Origin: an uncultured euryarchaeote | GTDB taxonomy: Archaea; Thermoplasmatota; Poseidoniia; Poseidoniales; Poseidoniaceae | DNA: 64,000 nucleotides | Assembly: GCA_937892945.1 (NCBI GenBank) | Contig: CALBIL010000051.1 | Coordinates: 1 to 64,000, forward strand | Reading direction: 5' to 3' | Part shown: in pieces, positions 45,301-54,094 of the stretch | Position numbering within the stretch: the first letter of the stretch is position 1 | Layout of the letters: every line of letters starts with the position of its first letter | Translations under genes and position numbers: made by a program | Notes under the pieces: model-generated | What the model was told of the DNA's origin: nothing | The model's database searches: none | The model's input: the letters and a program-made list of their open reading frames with translations, nothing else

Positions 45301-48124
45301 TGATGGCGACTCATTACCCGACGGATGGGAATCCGGCGGTGCATGCACATGGGACCCTTCTCGACAAGGTGTCAATCCACTCAATGCTTCCGACCTCTTT
45401 GAAAACCCCGATGGGGATGGATATGATATCAACCACAATGGTGTGTTAGAAGATTCAGAGGCCTTTGTCAATTATTTAGAATTCCACCTGCGTTCTGATT
45501 TATTCAGCGGAAATCAAACTTTTGATGGTGAAGCGCTTCCAAACGGCTTCTCGACAGATTTGTTTTCAAATATTAGTGCATTTGGAATGCCTGAAGCAAA
45601 CTTTGCGGACCGAGCATCTGGTTCAGTTACCGCCGTTCAAACGATTACGAACATTGGTTCAGCAGACCCATTCGATGCCGATTCAGATTCCGATGGGATG
45701 CCAGATGGCTGGGAGATTTGGTTTGCTCGTTGGAATGTTCTTGATGATGCGTGGACTTTGAATCCTTTGGATTCAGCAGACCGATGGGAAGATGCTGATG
45801 ACGATGGTATGGCGAATTGGGAAGAATATAATGCGATTTCACCAATGCTGTCTGAAACCGACCAAAACCGAACTGCACCTCAATGGTTTGTTACAACAGT
45901 TGGATCTGCTTTTGCTTTGCAGCAATGGCCAGGCTACACTTTTGAGAAGTCTTTTGGTTCTTTCATCACTTCAGACCAAGTAAACCTCACCGGATTAACT
46001 TCTGACCCGAACAACGTTGACACCGATGGAGACGGTATGATCGATGGTATCGAACAATTGTTCACAACTTGGAATTACACGGCTGAAACTTGGACACTCA
46101 ATCCTTTAGTCCCTGGCGATGGTGCTTTTGATGGCGATGGTGATGGCCTGACTGACAGTCAAGAATTCGCTATTGCAGTCGAGAATCCAGTCAATGGATT
46201 AGACCATCCATCCGATGCTCCACTTTTACATGTCGACGGTGATGTTCAGCAACCAACAGAAAAAGCACAGCGCGTCTTCAACATTCTCATCACCAAAGAA
46301 ACTCGTGGTAAGCGTCTACTGAATGATTTCAATGATTGGCAGGCTGGTGTTCCACCGAATGCAATTCTTTCGACACTCCTCGGTATGTCTGACCCGACCA
46401 ATCCGGATACGGATGATGATGGTATGTTTGATGGCTTTGAATACTGGTTTACTGAATGGGACTTGGAGCAAAACCGTTGGAGCATGAATCCATTGATTGA
46501 TAGTGACGTCAATCTTGATACTGATGGCGATAGTTTCGACTGTGATGGCGATGGGAATATCTCAATGGATGAACGTTTTTCGAATTTACGCGAATGGGAA
46601 TCTCGTACATATGGGAAATATATTTCTCGTTTCACTGTCCCAGTTGCTGATGGAATTATTGACTTTGGAGACGATGCGATACAGGCGTACATGGAAGAAC
46701 TTGGCATAACCTTTGAGCAAGCTCAACAAGCACTCTACACTGATTTCGTATCAAAGAGTCAAGCAAGTGCTGACCGTATGGATATGATTAACGAGTTCAA
46801 TGAAAATAACTTCAATCAAACTCTACTTGGAGTTGCTGATCCGACGAATACCGATTCGGATTCCGATGGTATTGAAGATGGATGGGAATACTGTTATGCG
46901 ATTTATGGAATGGAAGATGCTACAACCATCAATCATTGGGCCTCAAATCCATTGAATCCTTGGGATGTCAATTACGATGGAGACCACGATGGATGGTATG
47001 ACCGCTCTGTCTTTGACCAACCTGCGCAACAAGGGACTTGGTCTGGACGTGTGTTCACTCCAAACACTGCATTGATTCAATCCGGTCTTGGTGATTTACC
47101 ATTTACCAACTGGATGGAATGGGACAATTCTACTCGACCTGATTCCAATGATTCCGATGAAGACAGTGTATCGTATTCGACGGTTGTTTCCAATGGTTTG
47201 GTCGTGTATCATGAGCAAGACTTCAATCTCTCTGATGGCCGTGAAGTGTTCAAGTATGGAATAAATCCGAGTGACAATGATTCCGATGGCGACATGTTAC
47301 CAGACTGGTATGAATATTCAAAAGCATGGAATGAATCAAACGATAATTTCAGTTCACTTTTGCAAATACGAGTTGTTTGGATTGATGCTGCGACTGGTGG
47401 GGCATGTTCGACCGATACCGCTTCATGTTTACCGCTATCTCAACAAGGTTCGGGAGGTATTCTCTCACGACCAGACCTCTCTTTAACTTGGTTTACTTTG
47501 AATCCTGCGGACCCTGTTGATGCAAATTATGATCCTGATCAAGATGGAAATTGGGATTGCAGTGGTGCTGGATGTGTCTATGAACCGTACACCAACTTCC
47601 AAGAATTTTATGCCATCACAGACCCCGACCTTTCGTCCCCGAATGCAGTTCGGCTCAGTGGTATGATCTACGATGGTCAGGTTGTGCTGGAATGGTGGCA
47701 GTTACGTGCAGCTCTCTTGAAATTCGATTCAAATGGCGCCAGTGCAGAGAACTATTTGAAAATGGACAAATCCTTTGGCACTGACATGCGGTTTGCTTAT
47801 ATCGTCGATGATAAAGATCTCAATTTCCTCGCCCTTGATTCAAGCGACGATGAAATACATTTGGCTGGAAACCGGACAGATGCTTGGGAGATCTACTACA
47901 CTGGTTCGCCGAACACAGCACCAGTTCGTGCGGTTGGAGAACACGAATACGGCTGGTATCTGCTCGATTTAGATAATGACCACATTGCTGAAGGCTCGGA
48001 CCCAATGAACTGGGATACTGACGGTGATTGGATGGTCGATTGGTTTGAAGTCCACGATGATGAAGAGAACGGCATCCGTGGCGTCTCTTCACCAATACGA
48101 TATGATTCACGCCAAACAGGGTGA
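42371..48124 (+). CDS. Giant secreted calcium-repeat protein (thrombospondin-3-like), 1917 residues
   Basis: A signal peptide (LTTLLTTLAVVASLLFMSQFP) is followed by more than 20 calcium-binding motifs of the D-x-D-x-D-G type. Most occur in paired modules: DSDGDGMPDGWE, about 30 residues with W-x-LNP, then DxDxDGxxNxxEY. Between about residues 390 and 750 the motifs stop and a region with beta-propeller-like blades appears (TRYGLTVFD, TNIGLAVAPL, TDRGLLFGE, TPSGVHKMS, SQKGLWAIS). No C-terminal membrane helix or sorting signal is visible, so the protein may be released or held by a partner. The next gene encodes an anchored protein 68 bases later. The gap upstream (42148-42370) holds no other gene that I can support. 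Confidence 0.8.
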   Translation: MRRSLTTLLTTLAVVASLLFMSQFPAVSPVSNLHPDTTDGSKPPTTDTDGDKIPDVHENLFEAWMNWSTVDGRAILMQGMDNNNASDAFVDRDNDGLNATEEYCWPYPANCTSPGFPRGLTGTVDEEGERSYLDPRMSDTDGDGMPDGYEAYMCERVGGYNVFSLKYECQNFDPLNGSDVYDDPDEDGFDVNRDGVLSITERFSSPEEYIHGAPLNHTTELDGMWCSASLPEGSVFKNWPFIATGQNATFKNILAACTENASMVIDEDLWLGTDPLLADSDRYHWDGFSIRRLFPSFGDGIPDGWEVHFGLEPLNRTNALLDPDADGWDANRDGGVSPDVSRTLTALALGESLSTLEEYFVHDDNGNSVLPGMKSVLLGNQLDTHQYVPLSFTALEDEMSLIHHDLRDLDEDGTMLYATTRYGLTVFDYDQMVSFDHWMPQGVELHESLLLSLDDSSFALALATNIGLAVAPLQADGNLGPLPTWDWSLTDEIFALSLLNFDGQNQYLIGLGHSGEGAVFEVSTSSQIAQQYELATGLQTALSQSKATVTGIAHGPAGGGNNTLYVGTDRGLLFGETSTARDAFEPVWRFYYTPEVTPYPTAIDELRSLSLGMIANPANVRTMSLAGPTQSNAQALWFGTPSGVHKMSLVDNSISYGGLLEHPGIEGKYVRDYNNVYSLHATGDEILVGSQKGLWAISGDYSAVYGFQNQEDVFGEIVTLQTMTVDGNTTVFTGSSPGRYANLELMNPGANDSDNDGMPDGWEVANGLDPTDPWDSIFDTDGDGIDLDQAADGFLERLWTNLDEFRFESQTLNGYNSTNPKVGDTDGDGLGDGSEYFGFFFENSTLWCHYSVQMEYICDDAVGQAANMTYLALSSNDQGTDPTNFDSDGDGMPDGWEIEHRRWIGSYFSGGNNWTLDPNRAEDANWDADRDGLANLCEYQWSLVRGAGVEGLLFESHGESINSTLEWFEADPNNIDSDGDSLPDGWESGGACTWDPSRQGVNPLNASDLFENPDGDGYDINHNGVLEDSEAFVNYLEFHLRSDLFSGNQTFDGEALPNGFSTDLFSNISAFGMPEANFADRASGSVTAVQTITNIGSADPFDADSDSDGMPDGWEIWFARWNVLDDAWTLNPLDSADRWEDADDDGMANWEEYNAISPMLSETDQNRTAPQWFVTTVGSAFALQQWPGYTFEKSFGSFITSDQVNLTGLTSDPNNVDTDGDGMIDGIEQLFTTWNYTAETWTLNPLVPGDGAFDGDGDGLTDSQEFAIAVENPVNGLDHPSDAPLLHVDGDVQQPTEKAQRVFNILITKETRGKRLLNDFNDWQAGVPPNAILSTLLGMSDPTNPDTDDDGMFDGFEYWFTEWDLEQNRWSMNPLIDSDVNLDTDGDSFDCDGDGNISMDERFSNLREWESRTYGKYISRFTVPVADGIIDFGDDAIQAYMEELGITFEQAQQALYTDFVSKSQASADRMDMINEFNENNFNQTLLGVADPTNTDSDSDGIEDGWEYCYAIYGMEDATTINHWASNPLNPWDVNYDGDHDGWYDRSVFDQPAQQGTWSGRVFTPNTALIQSGLGDLPFTNWMEWDNSTRPDSNDSDEDSVSYSTVVSNGLVVYHEQDFNLSDGREVFKYGINPSDNDSDGDMLPDWYEYSKAWNESNDNFSSLLQIRVVWIDAATGGACSTDTASCLPLSQQGSGGILSRPDLSLTWFTLNPADPVDANYDPDQDGNWDCSGAGCVYEPYTNFQEFYAITDPDLSSPNAVRLSGMIYDGQVVLEWWQLRAALLKFDSNGASAENYLKMDKSFGTDMRFAYIVDDKDLNFLALDSSDDEIHLAGNRTDAWEIYYTGSPNTAPVRAVGEHEYGWYLLDLDNDHIAEGSDPMNWDTDGDWMVDWFEVHDDEENGIRGVSSPIRYDSRQTG

Positions 48125-48192
48125 TTTTGAAGAACCGGTAAGCGTATGGTTCAAAGGCCAATGGCTCTAAGGGTGTAAAGAGGGGGGCAGTC

Positions 48193-51100
48193 ATGCAGAA
48201 GGATTTAACCAACGGCCGCGGAATAATGTTCGTACTTTTCTTCATCATGGTATTGTCTCCAATGGGGCCAATGGCAGACGTTGTTGTCGGCTCTGCCGAT
48301 GCTGCAGGTGTGTCGCGTCACATCTACTCACTGCACGACGGTTCGAGCGAATACGTCGCTCTTTACCAAGGGGCAAATCCCGACGTTGGCGCAATGGTAT
48401 CTCTACCAAAGGGCGCATTGGTCACCGAAGTTTCGATGACCCTTTCCGGTGCTTCTGCTACTGGTTGGAGTCAAACAGTTACCGATGACCGTGATGAGTG
48501 GATTGAAGGTACTACTTCAGCAACTGATGCACGGAGTGGGGATTTGAGTCTTGCCTTCTCCAACCGTTCGACGTCTTTCTTCCCGCATGGTTATGATGAA
48601 CTTGAAAACCCTGCATCTGATGCCTGGCTTGACAATGGTTCGTATGCGATTCGACAACCCCATACCTCGAACTCGACTGAAGGCCGATTTTCACAACAGG
48701 CTCTCAAGGCTTCTTCCAACCTTATGAAACAAAGCCAAGGTGCAGTCTTAAAGCACCATGATTGGCTCTTCATGTCAACTTGGAGTTCTTCGACATTCCA
48801 AAACATTGTTCACCGTCTTTACGCAAATAACGCCACCAAAGAATCTGTCATTACCCTCGACCAAGGCCAATGCACATTACCATCGCTCCATTCAAGTTCA
48901 TACTACGGTAGTTACGGCTTCCGAGATTGGACCATTACCGATGACGAGCGAATGTTTGCGATTCTTTCCGGCTACCGATACCACTACTCTTCTTCAGCTC
49001 CAACACAATACCACCGTGTTCTTGAAATGGATATCTCACGTGATGATACGTGGAAATGCATCGACTCCTATGATGTATCTCCACAATATTCTGATTATAC
49101 AGCAATTGCTTACGATCGTGATACCGAAGATGTTTGGATTGTCCATAACGCTCAACGCCGTATTGTCTCATACACCTTTGGAGATCAAGCAGATGGCCAA
49201 TACACTCGTGGTGACGACATGTATTCCTATTCCTCTTCATCCGGCAGTTCTTGGGAATGTGGGAAGAGTGGTCAACAAGTCCGTGGATTAGAAGTGAATC
49301 AAAGCACTTTCTTCATGCGATGCCAAAAGGGAACTTCAAGCCAAGATAAAGACCAACTCGAAGCTTGGACAATTTCCGGAACTTCCACTTCTCTGGTCCC
49401 TCAAACGGGAACTCGCCTCCTCTCAGCACTTGGTTACGGCCTCCAATTCGACGGTACGCGATTTGTAACTGTAGACTGTGGCTATTCCACTTGGTCTTCC
49501 GCTACTTTGTACTACCGTGAATACGGAACTGGATGGCAATACAAAACGACTCCTGCACCGGGTACGACCACATGGTTGGGCCCTGTAACCGAATCAGGTG
49601 ACCCTATCCTGAGTGTCAACATGCAAACCTATTGGTCTGCTGCCTCGATTGGTGACCGTGTTGATTATTGGGTTTCTGCTGATAACGGCACGCATTGGGA
49701 ATCCGTCGAATCAAATTCTACCATTCACTTTTCTTATCCGGGTACTGAATTAGTTTGGAAAGCACAGTTGATTGGTTCTACGTCCGTTTCTTGGTGGGTC
49801 GATGTTGAATATTCGACTGAATATACCCCCTCCGGAAGTTGGACATCTCCACCTCATACTACGGGGACGAAAGTTGGTAAAGTGAGACCAAACTGGATTG
49901 CTGATGTCCCATCCGGGACCTCGATTTCTGTTCAGGTGTCGAATGACAACGGTTCAACATGGCTTCCTGCAATGAATCATCAGGAAGTGAGTTTCCCATC
50001 TACAGAAGCAGGCGATACAATTCGATATGCGGTAAGTTTGTCAACTACGGACACTTCTCTTTCTCCTCTTATTGACTCAATCACGATGGAATATGAAGAA
50101 GGCTATCCTGACCGTCCAAAATTGGACATCGGTAACGATCTTGTTTGGGATTGGGAATCACTTCTCTTCTTGAACGAGTCCGCAGTGCTTGCAAGTGATA
50201 ATTCAATCGTAAACGTTGATGTGAAATCACAACCAACGCTTGTTCAAGCATTCAACTCAATGATACCTCAAAACGGTGATGGGGATGTCTTAATCCCGAT
50301 TGCTGTGAAAGCGGCAACCTCTGGGCGTGTCAAGATTTCAAACATTGACATTGCTTACAAGATGCAAACACGAGCGATTGATGCATCCTTAGAGGGCGGT
50401 CTTCTTTCGCCAGATGGAGTCTACCGTAATTTACAGGTTCGAATTGCTCCTGGTGATGAAGTTGACCGAGTTACTGAAGCGCTTATTGCACTGAATAATT
50501 CATACGGAGAAAATCCAGCATTTGATTGGCAACGTGGCGATACCTGCTCTGTCGTGAGTGATGCTGAAGGAATTGTTCAGTTCGATGTAGCCAATTGCAC
50601 TTCAACCATGGGCCTCGAGGGAATGGTTTCCATTCGTATTCCGATCAAGGTCGATTGGTCTTGGAATGATGAAGCCAAAATGCAAGCTCTCATCTCTGTT
50701 GAAGATGACTTAGGCCAAGCCGTTGCTGCCTGGGATACAGAAGACTTGGATATCATTGTCGAAAACGATATTCAGTTGGATGGATTACGTGTCTTTGAAG
50801 AAACGGGCCGGGAACTCTACTCCCAAGATTGGGTTCGAGGCGGTTTCAACCTCTCGTTCACCGGGCTTATCCATTTCCAAAACTCACAACTCACGCCGTT
50901 GGCTGGACAATTTGCTCTACGAATACTGGGACAAAATGTCACCTATGACGGCGACCCAATTGGGGAACCAATTCTCTTAGCCCAAGAGCAAAACCCCGCG
51001 TTCGGTGGTTACAATATTACATTCCAATCTCCGTTTGAATCTGCTCCAGGTGGAATGGTCTTCTACGTCGAAGCCATTCAAATGGAAAACGGGTCGGTGT

Positions 51101-53595
51101 ATGCAAATCCGGGATACAATACGATTCGTTTGGTTTTAGACGGTAATTCACCACTTGTACTCTCATCGACTCCTGGTGATGGTGATGAACGCCATGCAGG
51201 ACCGCCTTCACCTGGTGGTCAAGCCATCAGCATCATCGTTCAAGATTCAGTCGACCCACCAAACCAATTGACACTCAACTATTGGATTGGTTGCAAAGCC
51301 AGCGATTCAATTGGTTGCAGTGATTACAATTTCGATGGTTTGCCAAATTCTGATGAATACGAAATGAAAACGCTTACTTCTCCTGATACCCAAGCAGGTG
51401 GGTTGAATATTTTTGACGGCCTTATTGATGACTCGATGCTTCAGCATGGACAACGAGTCTCCTACTTTGTCTCTGGTAAAGACGCTCAAGACAATGCCAT
51501 TGCTATGGGCGGTGGACCTGTATGCCCCGACAGTAACGTTGCATGCGGCTATGTCCCTGGTGAAGTTGTGCCGAATTGGGACAATGACTTGGGTACATAC
51601 AAAATCCGTGTAGAGTTTGAACCCGAATTGGATCTCGATAACTCTACGATTCTTGGGCACGATGATCAATCTCCACTCCATCCAGGTATTCCATACACTG
51701 CGCAAATCCTTCTTTCAGACCGTAACGGTTGGCAAGATATCCAATACATTCAACTCGCACTTGGCGGAGATTTCAATGACGATGAAACATCCGTGTTCAT
51801 CTCTCTCACCAAAGGAATCGATGGGACTCCAACCGCAATAATGGAATCAGGTTCTGCAAATATTGCGGTATCGAATCTTTATTCCAGTGTAACTCTTGAT
51901 GAAGAAAATAACGATATCATCAAAATATTGGCACGTTTCCAATTGACATGGACCTTTCCTGAATCGTTTGATACAAATGGTGAAAATCTGATTATTCCAA
52001 AGATTCTTGTGACTGATTTACCATGTAACGAGGGCGAATTAACCCCCTGCTTCGAAGCAACTGCAGGTCTAGGGAACGATGCATGGAGCCTCGATAATGA
52101 CTTTAGATTTGACACCACTGAAGGGCATATTCGTGCTGTTGAATTGCGTGATGGAACCAACCACTACAATTCCGATTTCAAAGAAACCCTCATCGGTGCA
52201 GGACAAGCATTGCGGGTCAATGGTCGTGTTCTCTTCTCTGAAGATGAAACACCTGCACCACCTGGATCTTTTGATGTTGTCTTCGGTGATTATGATCACA
52301 CATGGAAAACTTCGACACGCGATGATGGGGAGTTTAGTCTCGATCTTCTTGTTCCCTCGGTCCCATCTGGCCATCTAGACTTGCGGTTGGCTCTCAACGA
52401 CTTACCTGGCTTAGCGATGGATGAAACATCATCGTTCCAACGGGTTCGATTAGCCGTGGACAGTTCTCGCCCGACGATTGCTGCCATTTCTTTGGATGAA
52501 GTTGCATCAGGCTCTGACCTTTCCATTGGCGCTTGTGGCAATCTACTTGTTATGCTTGAAACAATTGATGACTATGGATTTAATCTTAATGAACCAACAG
52601 TCTTGCATTACCGAGTACGTGCAGGTGAAGCAGAGATTTCACGAGGAAGTGTCCCGCTTCCCGATACCACTCCATTTGGCGAGCAGTTTTTCTGGACAGG
52701 TAGTCTTGACCTCACCGATACTGGTGCTACAACCCTTCTTCCATCCTATATGGTCGATGTATGGGTTTCCGGTTCCGATTCAGCAGGTAATCCGTTCAAT
52801 ACCCTTGGTAACTCCATCCATGAACCAATTGCTTCCTGGTCCCTCGCTTTGCTTGGACCGAGCATTGACCTCGATGCTGCAACCAGTACATTCTCTTGGG
52901 ATGACCCAAGTCCTATTGCAGAACAAGCAGTAGGACTTGATTTCGAAGTGCGTAACCTTGGAGGAAAAGGTGATGTCGCCTTTGTCTTGCAACGAGCAGT
53001 TGAAGGAGGATTCTGGGAAGACACAGCTCGAGTTGACCTTGTAGCGTCTGCAGGTGCTGTTGTTACAGGAACGCTCCCTACAGTCGCAAATGTCAAAGCA
53101 GGTGAAAACATTGACTTCCGTATTCTTGTCTTAGTTGACGAAGTGGAAATGGACCGTAAGACGCTCGACCCGTTGTTAGTCAAAGAAGAAACTATTCGAG
53201 ACGGTGAGGCTCTTGCCCTTCAGGCTCAAGAAGGAACTTTCAGTATCGTTCTCTACCTCATTGCCTTGGTTTCACTCAGTCTCGCAATGTGGTTGCTCGT
53301 CATGAATCGTAAGATTCGTTCAGGTGAATTCGAGGGTGGTGCGGAAGACCAAACTGCTGAAGTGATCGATGAGTTGAATCATTCCAAGATGCTGCCTCAA
53401 ATTGACTTGAACCTTCCACCTCCAAAGGGCTTGGTTCTTCCGACTCCCCAATCGATTCCAGCACCTACTGCAGTACCCCCTGCCTCGAACACACGTGCTC
53501 CACCACCGATTCCTCCAACCGGCCTTCCGCAAGGGTGGACTCAAGATCAATGGGAACATTTCGGATGGCAATACGTTGATGCGATGGCAAAGTGA
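48193..53595 (+). CDS. Giant membrane-anchored surface protein, 1800 residues
   Basis: A signal peptide (FVLFFIMVLSPMGPMADVVVG) precedes a long beta-rich outer region. The first third has propeller-like or lectin-like aromatic-rich repeats (Ser/Tyr/Trp-rich, about residues 170-470). Later parts resemble discoidin-like and Ig-like sandwiches, and several cysteine pairs occur. A membrane helix near 1685-1705 (FSIVLYLIALVSLSLAMWLLVM) is followed by a proline-rich cytosolic tail ending in QGWTQDQWEHFGWQYV. The tail motif closely matches that of the 1651-residue lamin-tail/PLD protein. GAGGGG precedes the ATG. The gene follows the calcium-repeat protein and leads into two smaller genes with short gaps. 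No enzyme motif was recognised. Confidence 0.78.
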   Translation: MQKDLTNGRGIMFVLFFIMVLSPMGPMADVVVGSADAAGVSRHIYSLHDGSSEYVALYQGANPDVGAMVSLPKGALVTEVSMTLSGASATGWSQTVTDDRDEWIEGTTSATDARSGDLSLAFSNRSTSFFPHGYDELENPASDAWLDNGSYAIRQPHTSNSTEGRFSQQALKASSNLMKQSQGAVLKHHDWLFMSTWSSSTFQNIVHRLYANNATKESVITLDQGQCTLPSLHSSSYYGSYGFRDWTITDDERMFAILSGYRYHYSSSAPTQYHRVLEMDISRDDTWKCIDSYDVSPQYSDYTAIAYDRDTEDVWIVHNAQRRIVSYTFGDQADGQYTRGDDMYSYSSSSGSSWECGKSGQQVRGLEVNQSTFFMRCQKGTSSQDKDQLEAWTISGTSTSLVPQTGTRLLSALGYGLQFDGTRFVTVDCGYSTWSSATLYYREYGTGWQYKTTPAPGTTTWLGPVTESGDPILSVNMQTYWSAASIGDRVDYWVSADNGTHWESVESNSTIHFSYPGTELVWKAQLIGSTSVSWWVDVEYSTEYTPSGSWTSPPHTTGTKVGKVRPNWIADVPSGTSISVQVSNDNGSTWLPAMNHQEVSFPSTEAGDTIRYAVSLSTTDTSLSPLIDSITMEYEEGYPDRPKLDIGNDLVWDWESLLFLNESAVLASDNSIVNVDVKSQPTLVQAFNSMIPQNGDGDVLIPIAVKAATSGRVKISNIDIAYKMQTRAIDASLEGGLLSPDGVYRNLQVRIAPGDEVDRVTEALIALNNSYGENPAFDWQRGDTCSVVSDAEGIVQFDVANCTSTMGLEGMVSIRIPIKVDWSWNDEAKMQALISVEDDLGQAVAAWDTEDLDIIVENDIQLDGLRVFEETGRELYSQDWVRGGFNLSFTGLIHFQNSQLTPLAGQFALRILGQNVTYDGDPIGEPILLAQEQNPAFGGYNITFQSPFESAPGGMVFYVEAIQMENGSVYANPGYNTIRLVLDGNSPLVLSSTPGDGDERHAGPPSPGGQAISIIVQDSVDPPNQLTLNYWIGCKASDSIGCSDYNFDGLPNSDEYEMKTLTSPDTQAGGLNIFDGLIDDSMLQHGQRVSYFVSGKDAQDNAIAMGGGPVCPDSNVACGYVPGEVVPNWDNDLGTYKIRVEFEPELDLDNSTILGHDDQSPLHPGIPYTAQILLSDRNGWQDIQYIQLALGGDFNDDETSVFISLTKGIDGTPTAIMESGSANIAVSNLYSSVTLDEENNDIIKILARFQLTWTFPESFDTNGENLIIPKILVTDLPCNEGELTPCFEATAGLGNDAWSLDNDFRFDTTEGHIRAVELRDGTNHYNSDFKETLIGAGQALRVNGRVLFSEDETPAPPGSFDVVFGDYDHTWKTSTRDDGEFSLDLLVPSVPSGHLDLRLALNDLPGLAMDETSSFQRVRLAVDSSRPTIAAISLDEVASGSDLSIGACGNLLVMLETIDDYGFNLNEPTVLHYRVRAGEAEISRGSVPLPDTTPFGEQFFWTGSLDLTDTGATTLLPSYMVDVWVSGSDSAGNPFNTLGNSIHEPIASWSLALLGPSIDLDAATSTFSWDDPSPIAEQAVGLDFEVRNLGGKGDVAFVLQRAVEGGFWEDTARVDLVASAGAVVTGTLPTVANVKAGENIDFRILVLVDEVEMDRKTLDPLLVKEETIRDGEALALQAQEGTFSIVLYLIALVSLSLAMWLLVMNRKIRSGEFEGGAEDQTAEVIDELNHSKMLPQIDLNLPPPKGLVLPTPQSIPAPTAVPPASNTRAPPPIPPTGLPQGWTQDQWEHFGWQYVDAMAK

Positions 53596-53604
53596 GTTGT
53601 TTCG

Positions 53605-54057
53605 ATGACTGACGAAAAGGCTTCGGCCGTTGATGGCATGGTGACGATGCAAGAACGGATGGTTAACCTCATCAACCAATTGAGCATGCCTTTGATCGAA
53701 GTGAGTTTGGTCCTCAGCAAGCATATTGCTGGACTTTCACGTTCCTTAGATGAACACATCAATGCCACTCAACAAACATTCCCCGAGACCGTAACTCATC
53801 CATGGGACATTGAAACACCTGAAGGCAGTGAAGATTCATTTAGTTTCGACCTTGAGAAAATATTCAAAATCATTGATACAGACCGGATGGACATTCTTTC
53901 AACACTCGTACGTGTTACACTTGTTGAAATCGACGCCTCGCTGGCAGAGGGATTACTGGCACTGCGCCCTTGGGAAGCCCTTTCGCGGACCCAACTGGCC
54001 AAGGCCAAAGGGCCCGGTCAACTGTTCTCTCCACTTGAAATCCCAGAAGACTGGTGA
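53605..54057 (+). CDS. Small cytosolic protein of unknown function
   Basis: The 150-residue product was not recognised. It has no membrane segment or signal peptide. The first 60 residues are helical and amphipathic (MVNLINQLSMPLIEVSLVLSK), and the rest is acidic with an FDLEKIFKIIDTDRMDILS stretch. It begins 9 bases after the stop of the 1800-residue anchored protein, so it is very likely co-transcribed. It could act at the cytosolic face of that protein, which is inference from position only. Confidence 0.6.
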   Translation: MTDEKASAVDGMVTMQERMVNLINQLSMPLIEVSLVLSKHIAGLSRSLDEHINATQQTFPETVTHPWDIETPEGSEDSFSFDLEKIFKIIDTDRMDILSTLVRVTLVEIDASLAEGLLALRPWEALSRTQLAKAKGPGQLFSPLEIPEDW

Positions 54058-54094
54058 GCAATGGGTTTGAAAATAACCACCTCTACCGCTCACC

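Noticed and set aside
45000-47600. Tandem repeat DNA or CRISPR-like regularity in the calcium-repeat gene
   Set aside because: The periodicity is in the protein (DxDxDG modules). The DNA of successive units differs, and no fixed repeat-spacer pattern is seen anywhere in the window.
52746-53183. 145-residue minus-strand frame in the 1800-residue gene
   Set aside because: It is a Ser/Thr/Arg-rich shadow of the real frame with no recognisable feature.
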